Below, piece by piece: positions 6,164-13,288 of a DNA stretch of 14,898 nt. The stretch's first letter is position 1; the number at the start of each line of letters is the position of its first letter. Below the pieces are notes generated by a model. The model saw nothing but the letters and a program-made list of their open reading frames with translations. It did not search any database and was not told the DNA's origin. The translations under genes and the position numbers were made by a program. This DNA comes from Mageeibacillus sp. UBA5734. Its GTDB lineage: Bacteria; Bacillota; Clostridia; Saccharofermentanales; UBA5734. Location: assembly GCA_002419365.1 (NCBI GenBank), contig DIGA01000038.1, positions 1 through 14,898 on the forward strand, in the 5' to 3' direction.

Positions 6164-6844
6164 ATGGATCACATGGGGATCGATGATCAAATCTGCCGCT
6201 GGCAGCTCAACAAGGACTCAGAAGAGGCGGATCGCCTGATCCAGGCCTATCTTCCGTTTATCATCAAAACCTTGTCCAAAGCAGCAGGGCGCTTCATAGA
6301 TCCGGCACAAGATGATGAATACAGCATTGGACTGCAGGCATTTTACGAAGCTATGCAACGCTTTGACCGGGACAATGGGAAATTCCTGCCGTTTGCCCAG
6401 CTTGTCATGATCAGCAGGGTCAAAAGCTGGTGGAAACAAGATCGAAAGCACGGCCAACTTTCGCTGGATGAACTGGAGATCGAACCACCCTCTGTGACTG
6501 ATCTGGCAGAGGACTTTTGCCGGGCTGAAGATATCCTCCTATTTATACGCCAATTGCAAGCATTCGGTTTGACACCGGAAGACCTTGTCAAGGCAACTCC
6601 GCAAAGGCGGGACGTCAGGGAAAATCTTTTGGAAATCGCCTGCAGAATGAGTCTGGAGCAGGACTTGATGGACACGATGAAGCTCAAACATCGGCTACCG
6701 ATCCAGGCAGTGGCCAGACGTCTTTCAATCAACGCCCAGATGATCAAGCGGCATAAGGTCTATTTGCTGGCAGCGGCACTGGTCTATTCAGATCCACAAT
6801 CCATGCTGGCGCAATGGCTGGGAAAATGTGGAGCACAATTTTGA
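6164..6844 (+). CDS. sigI: RNA polymerase sigma factor SigI
   Basis: SigI is an alternative sigma factor of Bacilli and Clostridia, paired with the membrane anti-sigma RsgI and linked to heat, envelope or polysaccharide sensing. The 226 residues carry the sigma-2 region (YLPFIIKTLSKAAGRFI from residue 29, then DDEYSIGLQAFYEAMQRF and GKFLPFAQLVMISRVKSWW). The SigI-specific C-terminal region LPIQAVARRLSINAQMIKRHKVYLLAAALV (178-207) takes the place of a normal sigma-4. The start is uncertain: neither the ATG at 6164 nor the in-frame ATG at 6173 has a convincing ribosome site, and the upstream sequence is A/T-rich (CATATAAATG), so a short-leader or leaderless message is possible. I could not identify a SigI-type promoter upstream. 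The divergent spacer to the polyferredoxin gene (6046-6163) must hold both promoters. Confidence 0.9.
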   Translation: MDHMGIDDQICRWQLNKDSEEADRLIQAYLPFIIKTLSKAAGRFIDPAQDDEYSIGLQAFYEAMQRFDRDNGKFLPFAQLVMISRVKSWWKQDRKHGQLSLDELEIEPPSVTDLAEDFCRAEDILLFIRQLQAFGLTPEDLVKATPQRRDVRENLLEIACRMSLEQDLMDTMKLKHRLPIQAVARRLSINAQMIKRHKVYLLAAALVYSDPQSMLAQWLGKCGAQF

Positions 6845-6909
6845 AAAAGGGTCAGTTAGCAGAAGTTTGTCGTGTATCTTATGGCAAATGCCATGAAGGA
6901 GATAAGTCA

Positions 6910-8076
6910 GTGAGACATGAAGCGGTCGTCGTAGAGGTTGGTCGAACAAAGACCATTGTTCTGACTGCAGATCATGCCTATCAGCATGTTCGCCGTCGCC
7001 CTAATCACATCGTCGGCCAGAAGATTCTCTTTGAGCCCAGTGATTTTCTCCTTTTCGGACACAAGCAGATGGAGGTAAGAAGCATGACAAAACAATGGAT
7101 GACCGTGGCAGCAAGCCTGATTCTGGTCGCAGGACTCACCTTAGGGGGGCTTGCCCTTTTCCAAGGGAAGAACACGGTGCAGACAGCAAATGACAACATA
7201 CAAAAGGAATCAAGCCAGTTGACACCAGAATCAGCGGCCGCCTTGGCTGCACATCCAGTAGCAGCAGTGATTGCTGTAGACATCAATCCCAGTGTTGAGT
7301 TGTCCTTGGATGCTGAGGGGTTGGTCATCGAGGCTGCAGCCATGAACTCGGATGCTGAAACACTCGATCTTGTTTCAGTTCTCGGGCTGCCAGCTGAAGA
7401 GGCAATTGCCACCATTGTTGCCATGGCCAGTGAGGCCGGTTTCATTACACCAGATGATGGCGTAGATGACTTTGTCGTCCTGACTGCAGTCAATCTCGAG
7501 GATTCTCTTGATACTTCTGCAGAAGTATCTACAGCGGAGTCAGCAGAGGTTCTGACCGATGACGGCTCAACTGAAACAGCGATTGATCAGGTGCTTTCAC
7601 GATTGCGCCAGAGACTGATTGAAAATCCGGATCTTGACGCAGTCACCTTTGCGATGCTGCAAGCCACTGAAGAACAGCGGCAAATCGCCCATGAACAGCA
7701 GATTCCGCTGGGACTGGAACTGGTCAATGAACTTGCCATCGCAAATGGAATCGAGCCGGTTGATTCCGTCCGCGAATTTTTCCTGAATCCTGACCTGTTT
7801 CTGCTCGCACTTGAAAATGGCCTGGTGGTCAAACGTCCTGGGCCGGGAACAGGGAGTCAATCTGATCACAGTGAAACCATGGGTCTGACTCAAAGTTCCG
7901 GTCAGGGTCCTGGTCAGTCTGACGGCTTACTTGCCGGCGGTGGTGATGGAAGCGGTTCTGGTCCGGAAAATGCCCCGCGCAGTGGAGACCCGACCGGTGA
8001 ACCAACGGGCGAGCCAACTGGTACCGGTCAGGGAGCTGGCGGTGCCAATCGAGGTGGCAAACGAAGCGACTCCTGA
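6910..8076 (+). CDS. rsgI: Membrane anti-sigma factor RsgI
   Basis: RsgI holds SigI at the membrane and releases it after extracytoplasmic signalling. The GTG at 6910 is chosen because AAGGAG (6896-6901) lies 8 nt upstream and translation then begins directly in the anti-sigma domain, VRHEAVVVEVGRTKTIVLTA. The ORF could extend to an ATG at 6814 inside sigI, without domain support. With 388 residues the order is cytoplasmic anti-sigma domain (about 1-50), one membrane helix (about 64-84), and the conserved extracellular domain beginning VIAVDINPSVELSLDAEG with Asn126-Pro127. In the family that Asn-Pro bond is the reported self-cleavage site. A helical region (about 210-300) follows, then an 80-residue Gly/Pro/Ser/Thr tail from 309 including PTGEPTGEPTG (361-371). 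No carbohydrate-binding or enzyme module is visible, so the signal sensed is unknown. Confidence 0.9.
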   Translation: MRHEAVVVEVGRTKTIVLTADHAYQHVRRRPNHIVGQKILFEPSDFLLFGHKQMEVRSMTKQWMTVAASLILVAGLTLGGLALFQGKNTVQTANDNIQKESSQLTPESAAALAAHPVAAVIAVDINPSVELSLDAEGLVIEAAAMNSDAETLDLVSVLGLPAEEAIATIVAMASEAGFITPDDGVDDFVVLTAVNLEDSLDTSAEVSTAESAEVLTDDGSTETAIDQVLSRLRQRLIENPDLDAVTFAMLQATEEQRQIAHEQQIPLGLELVNELAIANGIEPVDSVREFFLNPDLFLLALENGLVVKRPGPGTGSQSDHSETMGLTQSSGQGPGQSDGLLAGGGDGSGSGPENAPRSGDPTGEPTGEPTGTGQGAGGANRGGKRSDS

Positions 8077-8104
8077 CATACGGACAAGCATAGTCACGAC
8101 AAAG

Positions 8105-8140
8105 AAGAGGCCTGATCTTTCAACCGACCAGGCCTCTTTT
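8105..8140 (+). terminator. Intrinsic terminator of the sigI-rsgI operon
   Basis: AAGAGGCCTG (8105-8114) pairs with CAGGCCTCTT (8129-8138) across a 14-nt loop, and the right arm runs into T residues ending at 8140. It lies about 30 nt after the rsgI stop and separates the sigma operon from the next transcription unit. Confidence 0.9.
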
Positions 8141-8144
8141 CGTT

Positions 8145-8150
8145 TATAAT
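8145..8150 (+). promoter_or_regulatory. Perfect -10 box before the flavoprotein gene
   Basis: TATAAT at 8145-8150 matches the sigma-A -10 consensus exactly. It would place the transcription start about 40 nt before the ATG at 8196, just past the rsgI terminator. The sequence 16-18 nt upstream (inside the terminator loop and arm) is a poor -35, and no TGn extension is present. The promoter may therefore need an activator, or may be fortuitous. Confidence 0.4.
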
Positions 8151-8195
8151 GACAAGCAGTACGTTGATCCCTAACAAATCCAGGAGGCTATCACG

Positions 8196-9371
8196 ATGAG
8201 CAGGAAAATTGTGGTCATTGGCAGCAGCATTGCCGGAATCACTGCCGCAGAGGCGGCACGCAAGCAGGATCCCGAGGCCGAAATCGTCATTCTGTCCCAC
8301 GAGGCATTCATGCCGTACTACCGGCTCAGGATCTGTGAAATCCTCAACGAGCCAGCATTGGCTGAAAAGCTTTTCTTGCATCCCGCGAGTTGGTATGAGG
8401 AACGCCGACTGGAAGTCCGACTGAGTCAGACGGTTGTCGCTTTGGACCCGATCGAGAAGAAGCTGCGCCTCGACAATGGCCTGACGGAATCATTTGACAG
8501 CCTGGTCATCGCCTCAGGCAGCCAGAGTTTCATCCCGCCTGTACAGGGGATCGCCCGGCCTGGCGTCCACTCGCTCTGGACGCTGCAAGATGCCCTGACG
8601 GTCGCCGAAGAGCTGCGCAAGGCAAAAAAAGTCATCGTCATCGGCGGCGGATTGCTCGGTCTGGAAGCAGCCTATTTTGCCCGCAAGGCAGGCTGCGCCG
8701 TGGACATCATCGAGAAGGCCTCACGATTGCTGGCCAACCAGCTCGATGACGCTGGCTCACAGGTGTTCCTTGACCGCGTGCGCAAACTGGACATCCAGGT
8801 CCACCTGTCAGCTGAGCTCAAGCAGATCCATGGTCAATCCGAGGAAAACACCAGCCCTGTTCAGCATGTCCATTTGACGGACGGACGGTTGCTGGATGCC
8901 GACATGGTTTTGGTTTGCATCGGCGTCCGGGCCAATATCGGTTTCCTTGATTATTCCAACCTGGCTGTGCAACGCCGGATCAGTGTCGATGACAAAATGG
9001 AAACCAGCGTGACCGGCATCTTTGCGGCCGGCGACGCTGCAGAACCCGGTGGATACTGGTTCGGCCTCTGGTCGGTAGCCAAAGCCCAGGGACTCGTCGC
9101 TGGCACCAACGCTGCCGGAGGTGACCTGTCTTTTGACAAGGTCATCCCGCCCTATGTGATCAACACGATGGAAACCAAAATTGTTGTCCAGGGTGACAAA
9201 GGCATCATGGGCGAGGCCCACTACGATCTCGATGCGCTGCTCAATGAAGACAATGGTACCTACCGCAAGCTGATCTATCGCGATGGCATTTTCAGCGGTT
9301 TTATCCTGATCGGCGACACGTCAGAATTCACCAAATTGCAGAAGTCTCTTGGCAAGCAGGGAAAAGAATAG
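8196..9371 (+). CDS. FAD-dependent NAD(P)H oxidoreductase, NADH:rubredoxin reductase-like
   Basis: This cytoplasmic pyridine-nucleotide:disulfide-family flavoprotein has 391 residues and resembles NADH:rubredoxin oxidoreductases and the N-terminal half of NirB. The FAD-binding fold starts at once with VVIGSSIAGITAAEAA; its second Gly is Ser, a tolerated variant. The NAD(P)H fold is VIVIGGGLLGLEAAYFARKAG (147-167), with an acidic EKA end that favours NADH. The second FAD motif is TGIFAAGDAAE (273-283). MPYYRLRICE near residue 39 corresponds to the family's substrate-side motif. There is no redox Cys pair, so it is not a classical disulfide reductase. AGGAGG (8182-8187) lies 8 nt before the ATG. 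It is followed after 1 nt by the antiporter gene, implying one transcript. In anaerobes such enzymes feed rubredoxin-linked O2 or superoxide removal, but no rubredoxin gene is in view. Confidence 0.88.
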   Translation: MSRKIVVIGSSIAGITAAEAARKQDPEAEIVILSHEAFMPYYRLRICEILNEPALAEKLFLHPASWYEERRLEVRLSQTVVALDPIEKKLRLDNGLTESFDSLVIASGSQSFIPPVQGIARPGVHSLWTLQDALTVAEELRKAKKVIVIGGGLLGLEAAYFARKAGCAVDIIEKASRLLANQLDDAGSQVFLDRVRKLDIQVHLSAELKQIHGQSEENTSPVQHVHLTDGRLLDADMVLVCIGVRANIGFLDYSNLAVQRRISVDDKMETSVTGIFAAGDAAEPGGYWFGLWSVAKAQGLVAGTNAAGGDLSFDKVIPPYVINTMETKIVVQGDKGIMGEAHYDLDALLNEDNGTYRKLIYRDGIFSGFILIGDTSEFTKLQKSLGKQGKE

Positions 9372-9372
9372 C

Positions 9373-10551
9373 ATGCTTTTTAGCCTATCCTTGATCATTA
9401 TGCTGGGATTTGCTCTGAAGGGGATTTTCCAGAAGCTCCAGTTGCCTGGCCTTTTAGGCATGCTGCTGACGGGTGTCGTGCTGGGCCCGCATGTGCTGAA
9501 TTTGATTTCCCCGAATATCCTGGTAATCTCAGCCGATTTGCGGGAAATCGCCCTGATCGTGATCCTGGTCCGGGCTGGATTATCGCTGGACCTCAGGGAT
9601 CTCAAGAAAGTGGGCCGGCCGGCGCTCCTGATGTGCTTTGTCCCGGCGACTTTCGAGATCATCGGAGTGGTCCTGCTGGCACCGCTGCTGCTTGGCATCA
9701 GTTATCTGGAGGCAGCGATCCTGGGTGCCATCCTCGGGGCGGTTTCGCCTGCTGTGGTCGTGCCCAAAATGATCCATCTGATCGAGTCCGGATATGGCAG
9801 GAAACACAGCATCCCGCAGCTGATCATGGCCGGTGCATCGGCAGATGATATTTACAACATCGTGCTGTTTACGTCCTTCATGGGCATCTATGCCGGCCAG
9901 GGCTTCAGCCCGGCGGCCATGCTGGAAATCCCAGTCTCGATCCTGACAGGTGTTGTGGTTGGGATCGTGGCCGGACTTGTTCTGGTCCGGATTTTCCGCC
10001 TGTTGCATATCCGGGATACGATCAAAGTCTTGATCATTCTCGGTGTATCGTTCCTGATGGTTGGCTTGCAGGATCCTGTCAGTCAATGGGTGCCGTTTTC
10101 CGGCTTGCTGGCGGTCATGACTCTGGGGGGCATGATTCTAAAATCTTACGAATTATTGGCCCGGCGGATATCCGGAAAATTTTCCAAGATCTGGATTGCT
10201 GCTGAGCTCGTCCTGTTTGTCCTGGTTGGAGCCGAAGTCGATGTCCGGTATGCGGCTGGAGCCGGCCTGGCAGTCGTTGCCCTGATCCTGGGGGGCTTGT
10301 TTTTCAGGGCCATCGGCACATGGATCAGTGTCAGTGGAGCCGGACTGTCTGGCAAAGAAAAACTGTTCAGCGTGATCGCTTATCTGCCCAAAGCCACCGT
10401 CCAGGCTGCCATCGGCGCGTTGCCACTGGCAGCAGGCGTGGCAGCAGGTAACATGATCCTGACCGCGGCCGTCGTCGCGATCCTGATTGCAGCACCGCTC
10501 GGGGCGATTGGCATCGAAAAAACCTACCAACGCTTGCTGGAACGTAACTGA
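9373..10551 (+). CDS. Cation:proton antiporter (Na+/H+ exchanger family)
   Basis: This inner-membrane monovalent cation/proton antiporter (PF00999) likely exchanges Na+ or K+ for H+ in pH and salt homeostasis. The ATG at 9373 gives 392 residues, is 1 nt after the preceding stop and has a modest GGGAAAAG ribosome site. An alternative TTG at 9349 would overlap the flavoprotein gene. About 11-12 hydrophobic segments span nearly the whole chain. Landmarks are LPGLLGMLLTGVVLGPHVL early, the discontinuous-helix stretch GAILGAVSPAVVVP, and GASADDIYNIV, whose Asp pair corresponds to the ion-binding DD/ND motif. There is no C-terminal nucleotide-binding (TrkA/RCK) domain, unlike KefB/KefC. The link to the flavoprotein suggests coupled redox and pH control, which is inference. 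The short 29-bp convergent gap to the next gene shows no terminator. Confidence 0.88.
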   Translation: MLFSLSLIIMLGFALKGIFQKLQLPGLLGMLLTGVVLGPHVLNLISPNILVISADLREIALIVILVRAGLSLDLRDLKKVGRPALLMCFVPATFEIIGVVLLAPLLLGISYLEAAILGAILGAVSPAVVVPKMIHLIESGYGRKHSIPQLIMAGASADDIYNIVLFTSFMGIYAGQGFSPAAMLEIPVSILTGVVVGIVAGLVLVRIFRLLHIRDTIKVLIILGVSFLMVGLQDPVSQWVPFSGLLAVMTLGGMILKSYELLARRISGKFSKIWIAAELVLFVLVGAEVDVRYAAGAGLAVVALILGGLFFRAIGTWISVSGAGLSGKEKLFSVIAYLPKATVQAAIGALPLAAGVAAGNMILTAAVVAILIAAPLGAIGIEKTYQRLLERN

Positions 10552-10580
10552 TACCAGACGGATGACGCTCGACCTTAAGC

Positions 10581-11141
10581 CTAGACAGAATAGCGGGCTT
10601 CCAGCTGATCGAGCACCAAGAGCAGCCGTGTTGTCTCGGCAGCGTGGCTGGCATCGGTTTCAAAGCCCCGGGTTTTTTCATCAATGACCTGCAAAACATC
10701 CTGGGGCAGCTTGCTTTCGGCAAACGGATAGACAGCAGTGTCCTCGCGCACGATGTGACCGCGGATCAGGTCCACATAGGCCATTATATGGGACAGGATC
10801 TTCAGTTTGCTGAGGGTGTCCTGATACTGATCATAGTGGTCAAGGGCCGATTCCAGACTAACGACCTGGTACCGGGCGAGGCTGTGCTCAGACAGCATGC
10901 CGTGCTTGATCAGCTTCTCGGCCACAGGCCCGAGCCGGCTGGCCATTTCATTGAACAGAAACTGCTCTTCCTTGCCGTGATGGTGCCTGTCGGCATATCC
11001 GCGAATAAAATCGATCGCTGCCCGGAAATCCGCCGTGTCCAGCTGCCTGCCGTCGAGGATGTCGACACAGGCCTGTTCCATTGTGTTAGCCAGACGCAGG
11101 ATCTGGCGATGTTCGGCAATCATGGTTTCTATGGCGTACAT
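10581..11141 (-). CDS. Hemerythrin-domain (HHE) protein
   Basis: This 186-residue soluble helical protein carries a hemerythrin-like di-iron site. Candidate ligands are His11 (AEHRQ), the DRHHHGKEE motif (His53-55 with Glu58/59), His86 (LSEHS) and the HIVRED pair (His129, Glu133). This HHE pattern binds O2 or NO, or handles iron, in bacterial relatives. AAGGAG lies 6 nt before the ATG, and that ribosome site sits inside the end of the ABC-F gene, which overlaps this gene by 13 nt. It is the last gene of the minus-strand run starting in feoB, so its expression likely follows the iron operon or fur. A role in sensing or scavenging O2/NO, or in iron buffering, fits the neighbours but is inferred. 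No DNA-binding or signalling domain is fused to it. Confidence 0.9.
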   Translation of the reverse strand: MYAIETMIAEHRQILRLANTMEQACVDILDGRQLDTADFRAAIDFIRGYADRHHHGKEEQFLFNEMASRLGPVAEKLIKHGMLSEHSLARYQVVSLESALDHYDQYQDTLSKLKILSHIMAYVDLIRGHIVREDTAVYPFAESKLPQDVLQVIDEKTRGFETDASHAAETTRLLLVLDQLEARYSV

Positions 11142-12628
11142 ATAGAACTCCTTAGCGCAATGGTTTTGGTGGCCAGATGGTCACAGAACTGACGGTCATG
11201 CTCGACAAACAGGATGGTTGGTTTGAAGGTTAGGATCAGATCCTCGATCTGGATCCGGGATAGGATGTCGATGTAATTCAAAGGTTCATCCCAGATATAG
11301 AGATGGGCTTGCTCACACAGACTGGTAGCCAGCAAGACTTTTTTCTTCTGTCCGGCACTGTAGCTATCGAGCGGTTTGTCAAATTGTTCCTTTGTGAAAT
11401 CGAGTTTGTTGAGGATCGCCTTGCACAGGCTTTCATCAATGCCGCGTTCTTGCAGAAACGGCCGCAAGCCGCCCGTCAAACCTGATGCATCCTGCGGGAC
11501 GTAGGACAGTTTGAGTTGACTGGCGCGCAGCAGCGTGCCGGTGTAAGAAATATCCTCGCCCAGGATCAGTTTCAGGAGGCTCGATTTACCAGAGCCATTG
11601 GGCCCAGCCAGGGCGACTCGATCGCCAGGGTTGATCAGGAACTGGATGTCCTGACAGATGGTTCTGGATCCATACTGGATGCTGACTCCATCGAGCTGGA
11701 CCAGATGGCGGGCATGATGCTGGAGTGGATGGATTTTCAAAGGGAACTGGTTTTCGACATCCTGCAGCAAGCGCGATTTTTCCTCGATGGCTTTCTGCTG
11801 GCGCGCTTCTATGACTTTGGCCTGCTTCATCATCTTGGCCGCTTTGTGGCCGATATAGCCGCGGTCGACCATGCTGTTGTCGGGTCGTCCACCATATTTG
11901 GTCTGCTCGAGTTTGTCAGACCAGTGCGATGTCCGCCGTGCTGCAGTTGAGAGACGATCAATGTCCTGCTGCAACCGCTCGTTGGCGGTCTGCTCAGCTT
12001 TTTCCAGACGCTGTCGATTCTCCCACCAGGATGAGAAATTACCTGCCTGGAGCTCGATGCTGGTCCGATTGATTGACAGCACGTGATCGATGCAGCCATC
12101 GAGAAACGCGCGGTCATGGGAAACGACAATAAAGCCGGATTTTCTGGCCAGATAGGCACTGACTTTCTCTCGTGCGAGTTGATCCAGATGATTGGTTGGT
12201 TCATCAATCAGCAGGTAATGATTGTCTCTCAGGAACAAGCAGGCGAGCAGGATTTTCGTCTGTTCGCCATTACTGAGCTGGTTAAAAGGCTGTTCAAGAA
12301 CGGATAAATCGACTGCCAGCAGATTGAGCTCCCGTTCGAACTGCCACTGGGCAGCCTCAGGAGACTGTTCCATGATGATTTCACGGGTCAAACGGCCCGG
12401 GTCTTGGATTTCAAACGGAAAATAATCAAATGGGACTCGGGCGGAAATCTGCCCTGTGTGATCCAATTCACCCAGCAGCAAGCGCAGAAGGGTCGTTTTG
12501 CCACGGCCATTGCGCCCGATCAATCCTAACTTCCAGCTGGAGTCGATCTGAAGACTCAGCGAGTCAAAGACTGGCGTCAGACTGCCGTCGTAGCTAAAAC
12601 TTAAATTCTGGACCTGAATCAGGGACAT
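11129..12628 (-). CDS. ABC-F ATPase, Lsa-like (ribosome protection type)
   Basis: This soluble ABC-F protein of 499 residues has two ATPase domains and no membrane part. Domain 1 has Walker A GRNGRGKTT (38-46), signature LSNGEQTKI (118-126), Walker B LIDEPTNHLD (140-149) and SHDRAF (170-175). A charged linker (about 195-310) corresponds to the antibiotic-resistance-domain region. Domain 2 has GPNGSGKSS (342-350), signature YSAGQKKKV (423-431) and YIWDEPLNYID (444-454). The runs WKLGLIGRNGRGKTTLLRLL and YIWDEPLNYID closely resemble Lsa/Vga-group proteins that displace lincosamide, streptogramin A or pleuromutilin drugs from the ribosome. A general translation-factor role is also possible. The ATG is 3 nt after the fur stop with only a weak ribosome site (AAGAAAG), which suggests coupling to fur. 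Resistance cannot be concluded from sequence alone. Confidence 0.92.
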   Translation of the reverse strand: MSLIQVQNLSFSYDGSLTPVFDSLSLQIDSSWKLGLIGRNGRGKTTLLRLLLGELDHTGQISARVPFDYFPFEIQDPGRLTREIIMEQSPEAAQWQFERELNLLAVDLSVLEQPFNQLSNGEQTKILLACLFLRDNHYLLIDEPTNHLDQLAREKVSAYLARKSGFIVVSHDRAFLDGCIDHVLSINRTSIELQAGNFSSWWENRQRLEKAEQTANERLQQDIDRLSTAARRTSHWSDKLEQTKYGGRPDNSMVDRGYIGHKAAKMMKQAKVIEARQQKAIEEKSRLLQDVENQFPLKIHPLQHHARHLVQLDGVSIQYGSRTICQDIQFLINPGDRVALAGPNGSGKSSLLKLILGEDISYTGTLLRASQLKLSYVPQDASGLTGGLRPFLQERGIDESLCKAILNKLDFTKEQFDKPLDSYSAGQKKKVLLATSLCEQAHLYIWDEPLNYIDILSRIQIEDLILTFKPTILFVEHDRQFCDHLATKTIALRSSICTP

Positions 12629-12631
12629 GAG

Positions 12632-13063
12632 TCATGCTTTCTTGCCAGCGCAGTCGCGGCAGAGACCATAGAGTTTGACCCGGTGATCCTGCACGACGAA
12701 ACCATATTGCTCAAGCACACGGATTTCCAGCTCATCGAGCATGTCGTCCGGGAAATCCTCGACCGTGCCGCAGCGCTGGCAAATCATGTGGTGATGCTCG
12801 TGCTTGTGGTCATCTTCGTGCACCTGGTAGCGGGTGCAGCCATCGTCGAGATTGATCCGGCGGACCAGCTTGAGCTTCTCCAGCAAGGCCAGGGTCCGGT
12901 AAACGGTGGCGATCCCGATGGGGTTGCCGCTCTGGCCCAGGAGCTTGTGTACCTCGTCGGCGCTCAAATGCTGGCCACTGTTGGCAATCAGGATATCCAG
13001 GACTGCCTGGCGCTGCCCGGTTAATTTGTAGCTGCCATCCGACAGCCTGGATTTCAGATCCAT
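12632..13063 (-). CDS. fur: Fur-family metalloregulator
   Basis: This DNA-binding repressor of the Fur family has 143 residues. The ATG at 13063 is chosen because GGGAG precedes it by 7 nt, whereas an upstream ATG at 13099 has no ribosome site and falls in a terminator loop. The winged-helix part has TGQRQAVLDIL and the recognition-helix sequence GIATVYRTLALLEK (about 50-63). The dimerisation half has a His-rich HEDDHKHEHHH (82-92) and two CxxC pairs, CQRC (95/98) and CRDC (135/138), for structural zinc. Position next to feoB favours true Fur (Fe2+) over Zur or PerR, though residues alone do not settle it. The last codons are 3 nt from the ABC-F start. The 5' untranslated region is an intrinsic-terminator hairpin whose 3' arm contains the ribosome site. 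Confidence 0.9.
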   Translation of the reverse strand: MDLKSRLSDGSYKLTGQRQAVLDILIANSGQHLSADEVHKLLGQSGNPIGIATVYRTLALLEKLKLVRRINLDDGCTRYQVHEDDHKHEHHHMICQRCGTVEDFPDDMLDELEIRVLEQYGFVVQDHRVKLYGLCRDCAGKKA

Positions 13064-13113
13064 AAAAAATCTCCCTGCCGCATCATCGATAGGATCCATG
13101 ATACAACAGGGAG
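13064..13113 (-). terminator. Feo-operon terminator whose 3' arm is the fur ribosome site
   Basis: Read on the minus strand, CTCCCTG (plus-strand 13113-13107) pairs with CAGGGAG (13077-13071). A 4/4 internal loop and an inner ATCAT/ATGAT helix (13102-13098 with 13086-13082) enclose an 11-nt loop. The 3' arm is followed by A and six T residues (13069-13064) that touch the fur ATG. The GGGAG in the 3' arm is the only Shine-Dalgarno for fur. The element would stop transcripts from feoB, or hide the fur ribosome site in readthrough RNA. Confidence 0.75.
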
Positions 13114-13141
13114 CCTTGAAAATAAAACGTCCGGTTGCGGG

Positions 13142-13288
13142 TCAATGCTTGCAGCGAGAGCGTTCTTCGATCGAGCAACCACCGGAACACCCGGCACAGG
13201 TGTTGTTTTTGGTGCTTTTGAAAAAACGATAGGCGCCGTAGACAACAAGAGCGGCCACGATCAGGCCGACAATGAGATCCGCTAACAT
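13142..13288 (-). CDS. FeoB-associated Cys-rich membrane protein (48 aa)
   Basis: This tiny protein accompanies feoB in many Firmicutes (FeoB-associated Cys-rich family, PF12669). Translation from the ATG at 13288 gives one hydrophobic segment (LIVGLIVAALVVYGAYRFF, residues 5-23). A basic/polar link follows, then a Cys cluster CAGCSGGC (31-38) and a final RCKH with Cys46, ending in TGA at 13144-13142. The ATG overlaps the feoB stop by 1 nt (TGATG), and GGAG sits a few nt upstream within the feoB end. It is expected to sit in the membrane beside FeoB and may help iron or electron handling; its exact function is not established. It is the last gene before the feo terminator. Confidence 0.93.
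   Translation of the reverse strand: MLADLIVGLIVAALVVYGAYRFFKSTKNNTCAGCSGGCSIEERSRCKH

Noticed and set aside
7931..8149. Plus-strand frame of 72 codons over the rsgI tail and terminator
   Set aside because: It is an alternative frame of the Gly/Pro/Thr-rich repeat and runs through the terminator hairpin.
12683..13024. Plus-strand open frame of 113 codons opposite fur
   Set aside because: It is antisense to clear Fur motifs with no own ribosome site or family features.
13064..13099. Longer Fur beginning at ATG 13099
   Set aside because: The extra 12 residues have no Fur similarity, lie in the terminator loop and lack a ribosome site, while 13063 follows GGGAG.
13054..13248. Minus-strand open frame of 64 codons between fur and the Cys-rich gene
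   Set aside because: It overlaps the real 48-residue gene in another frame and spans the terminator hairpin; there is no ribosome site.
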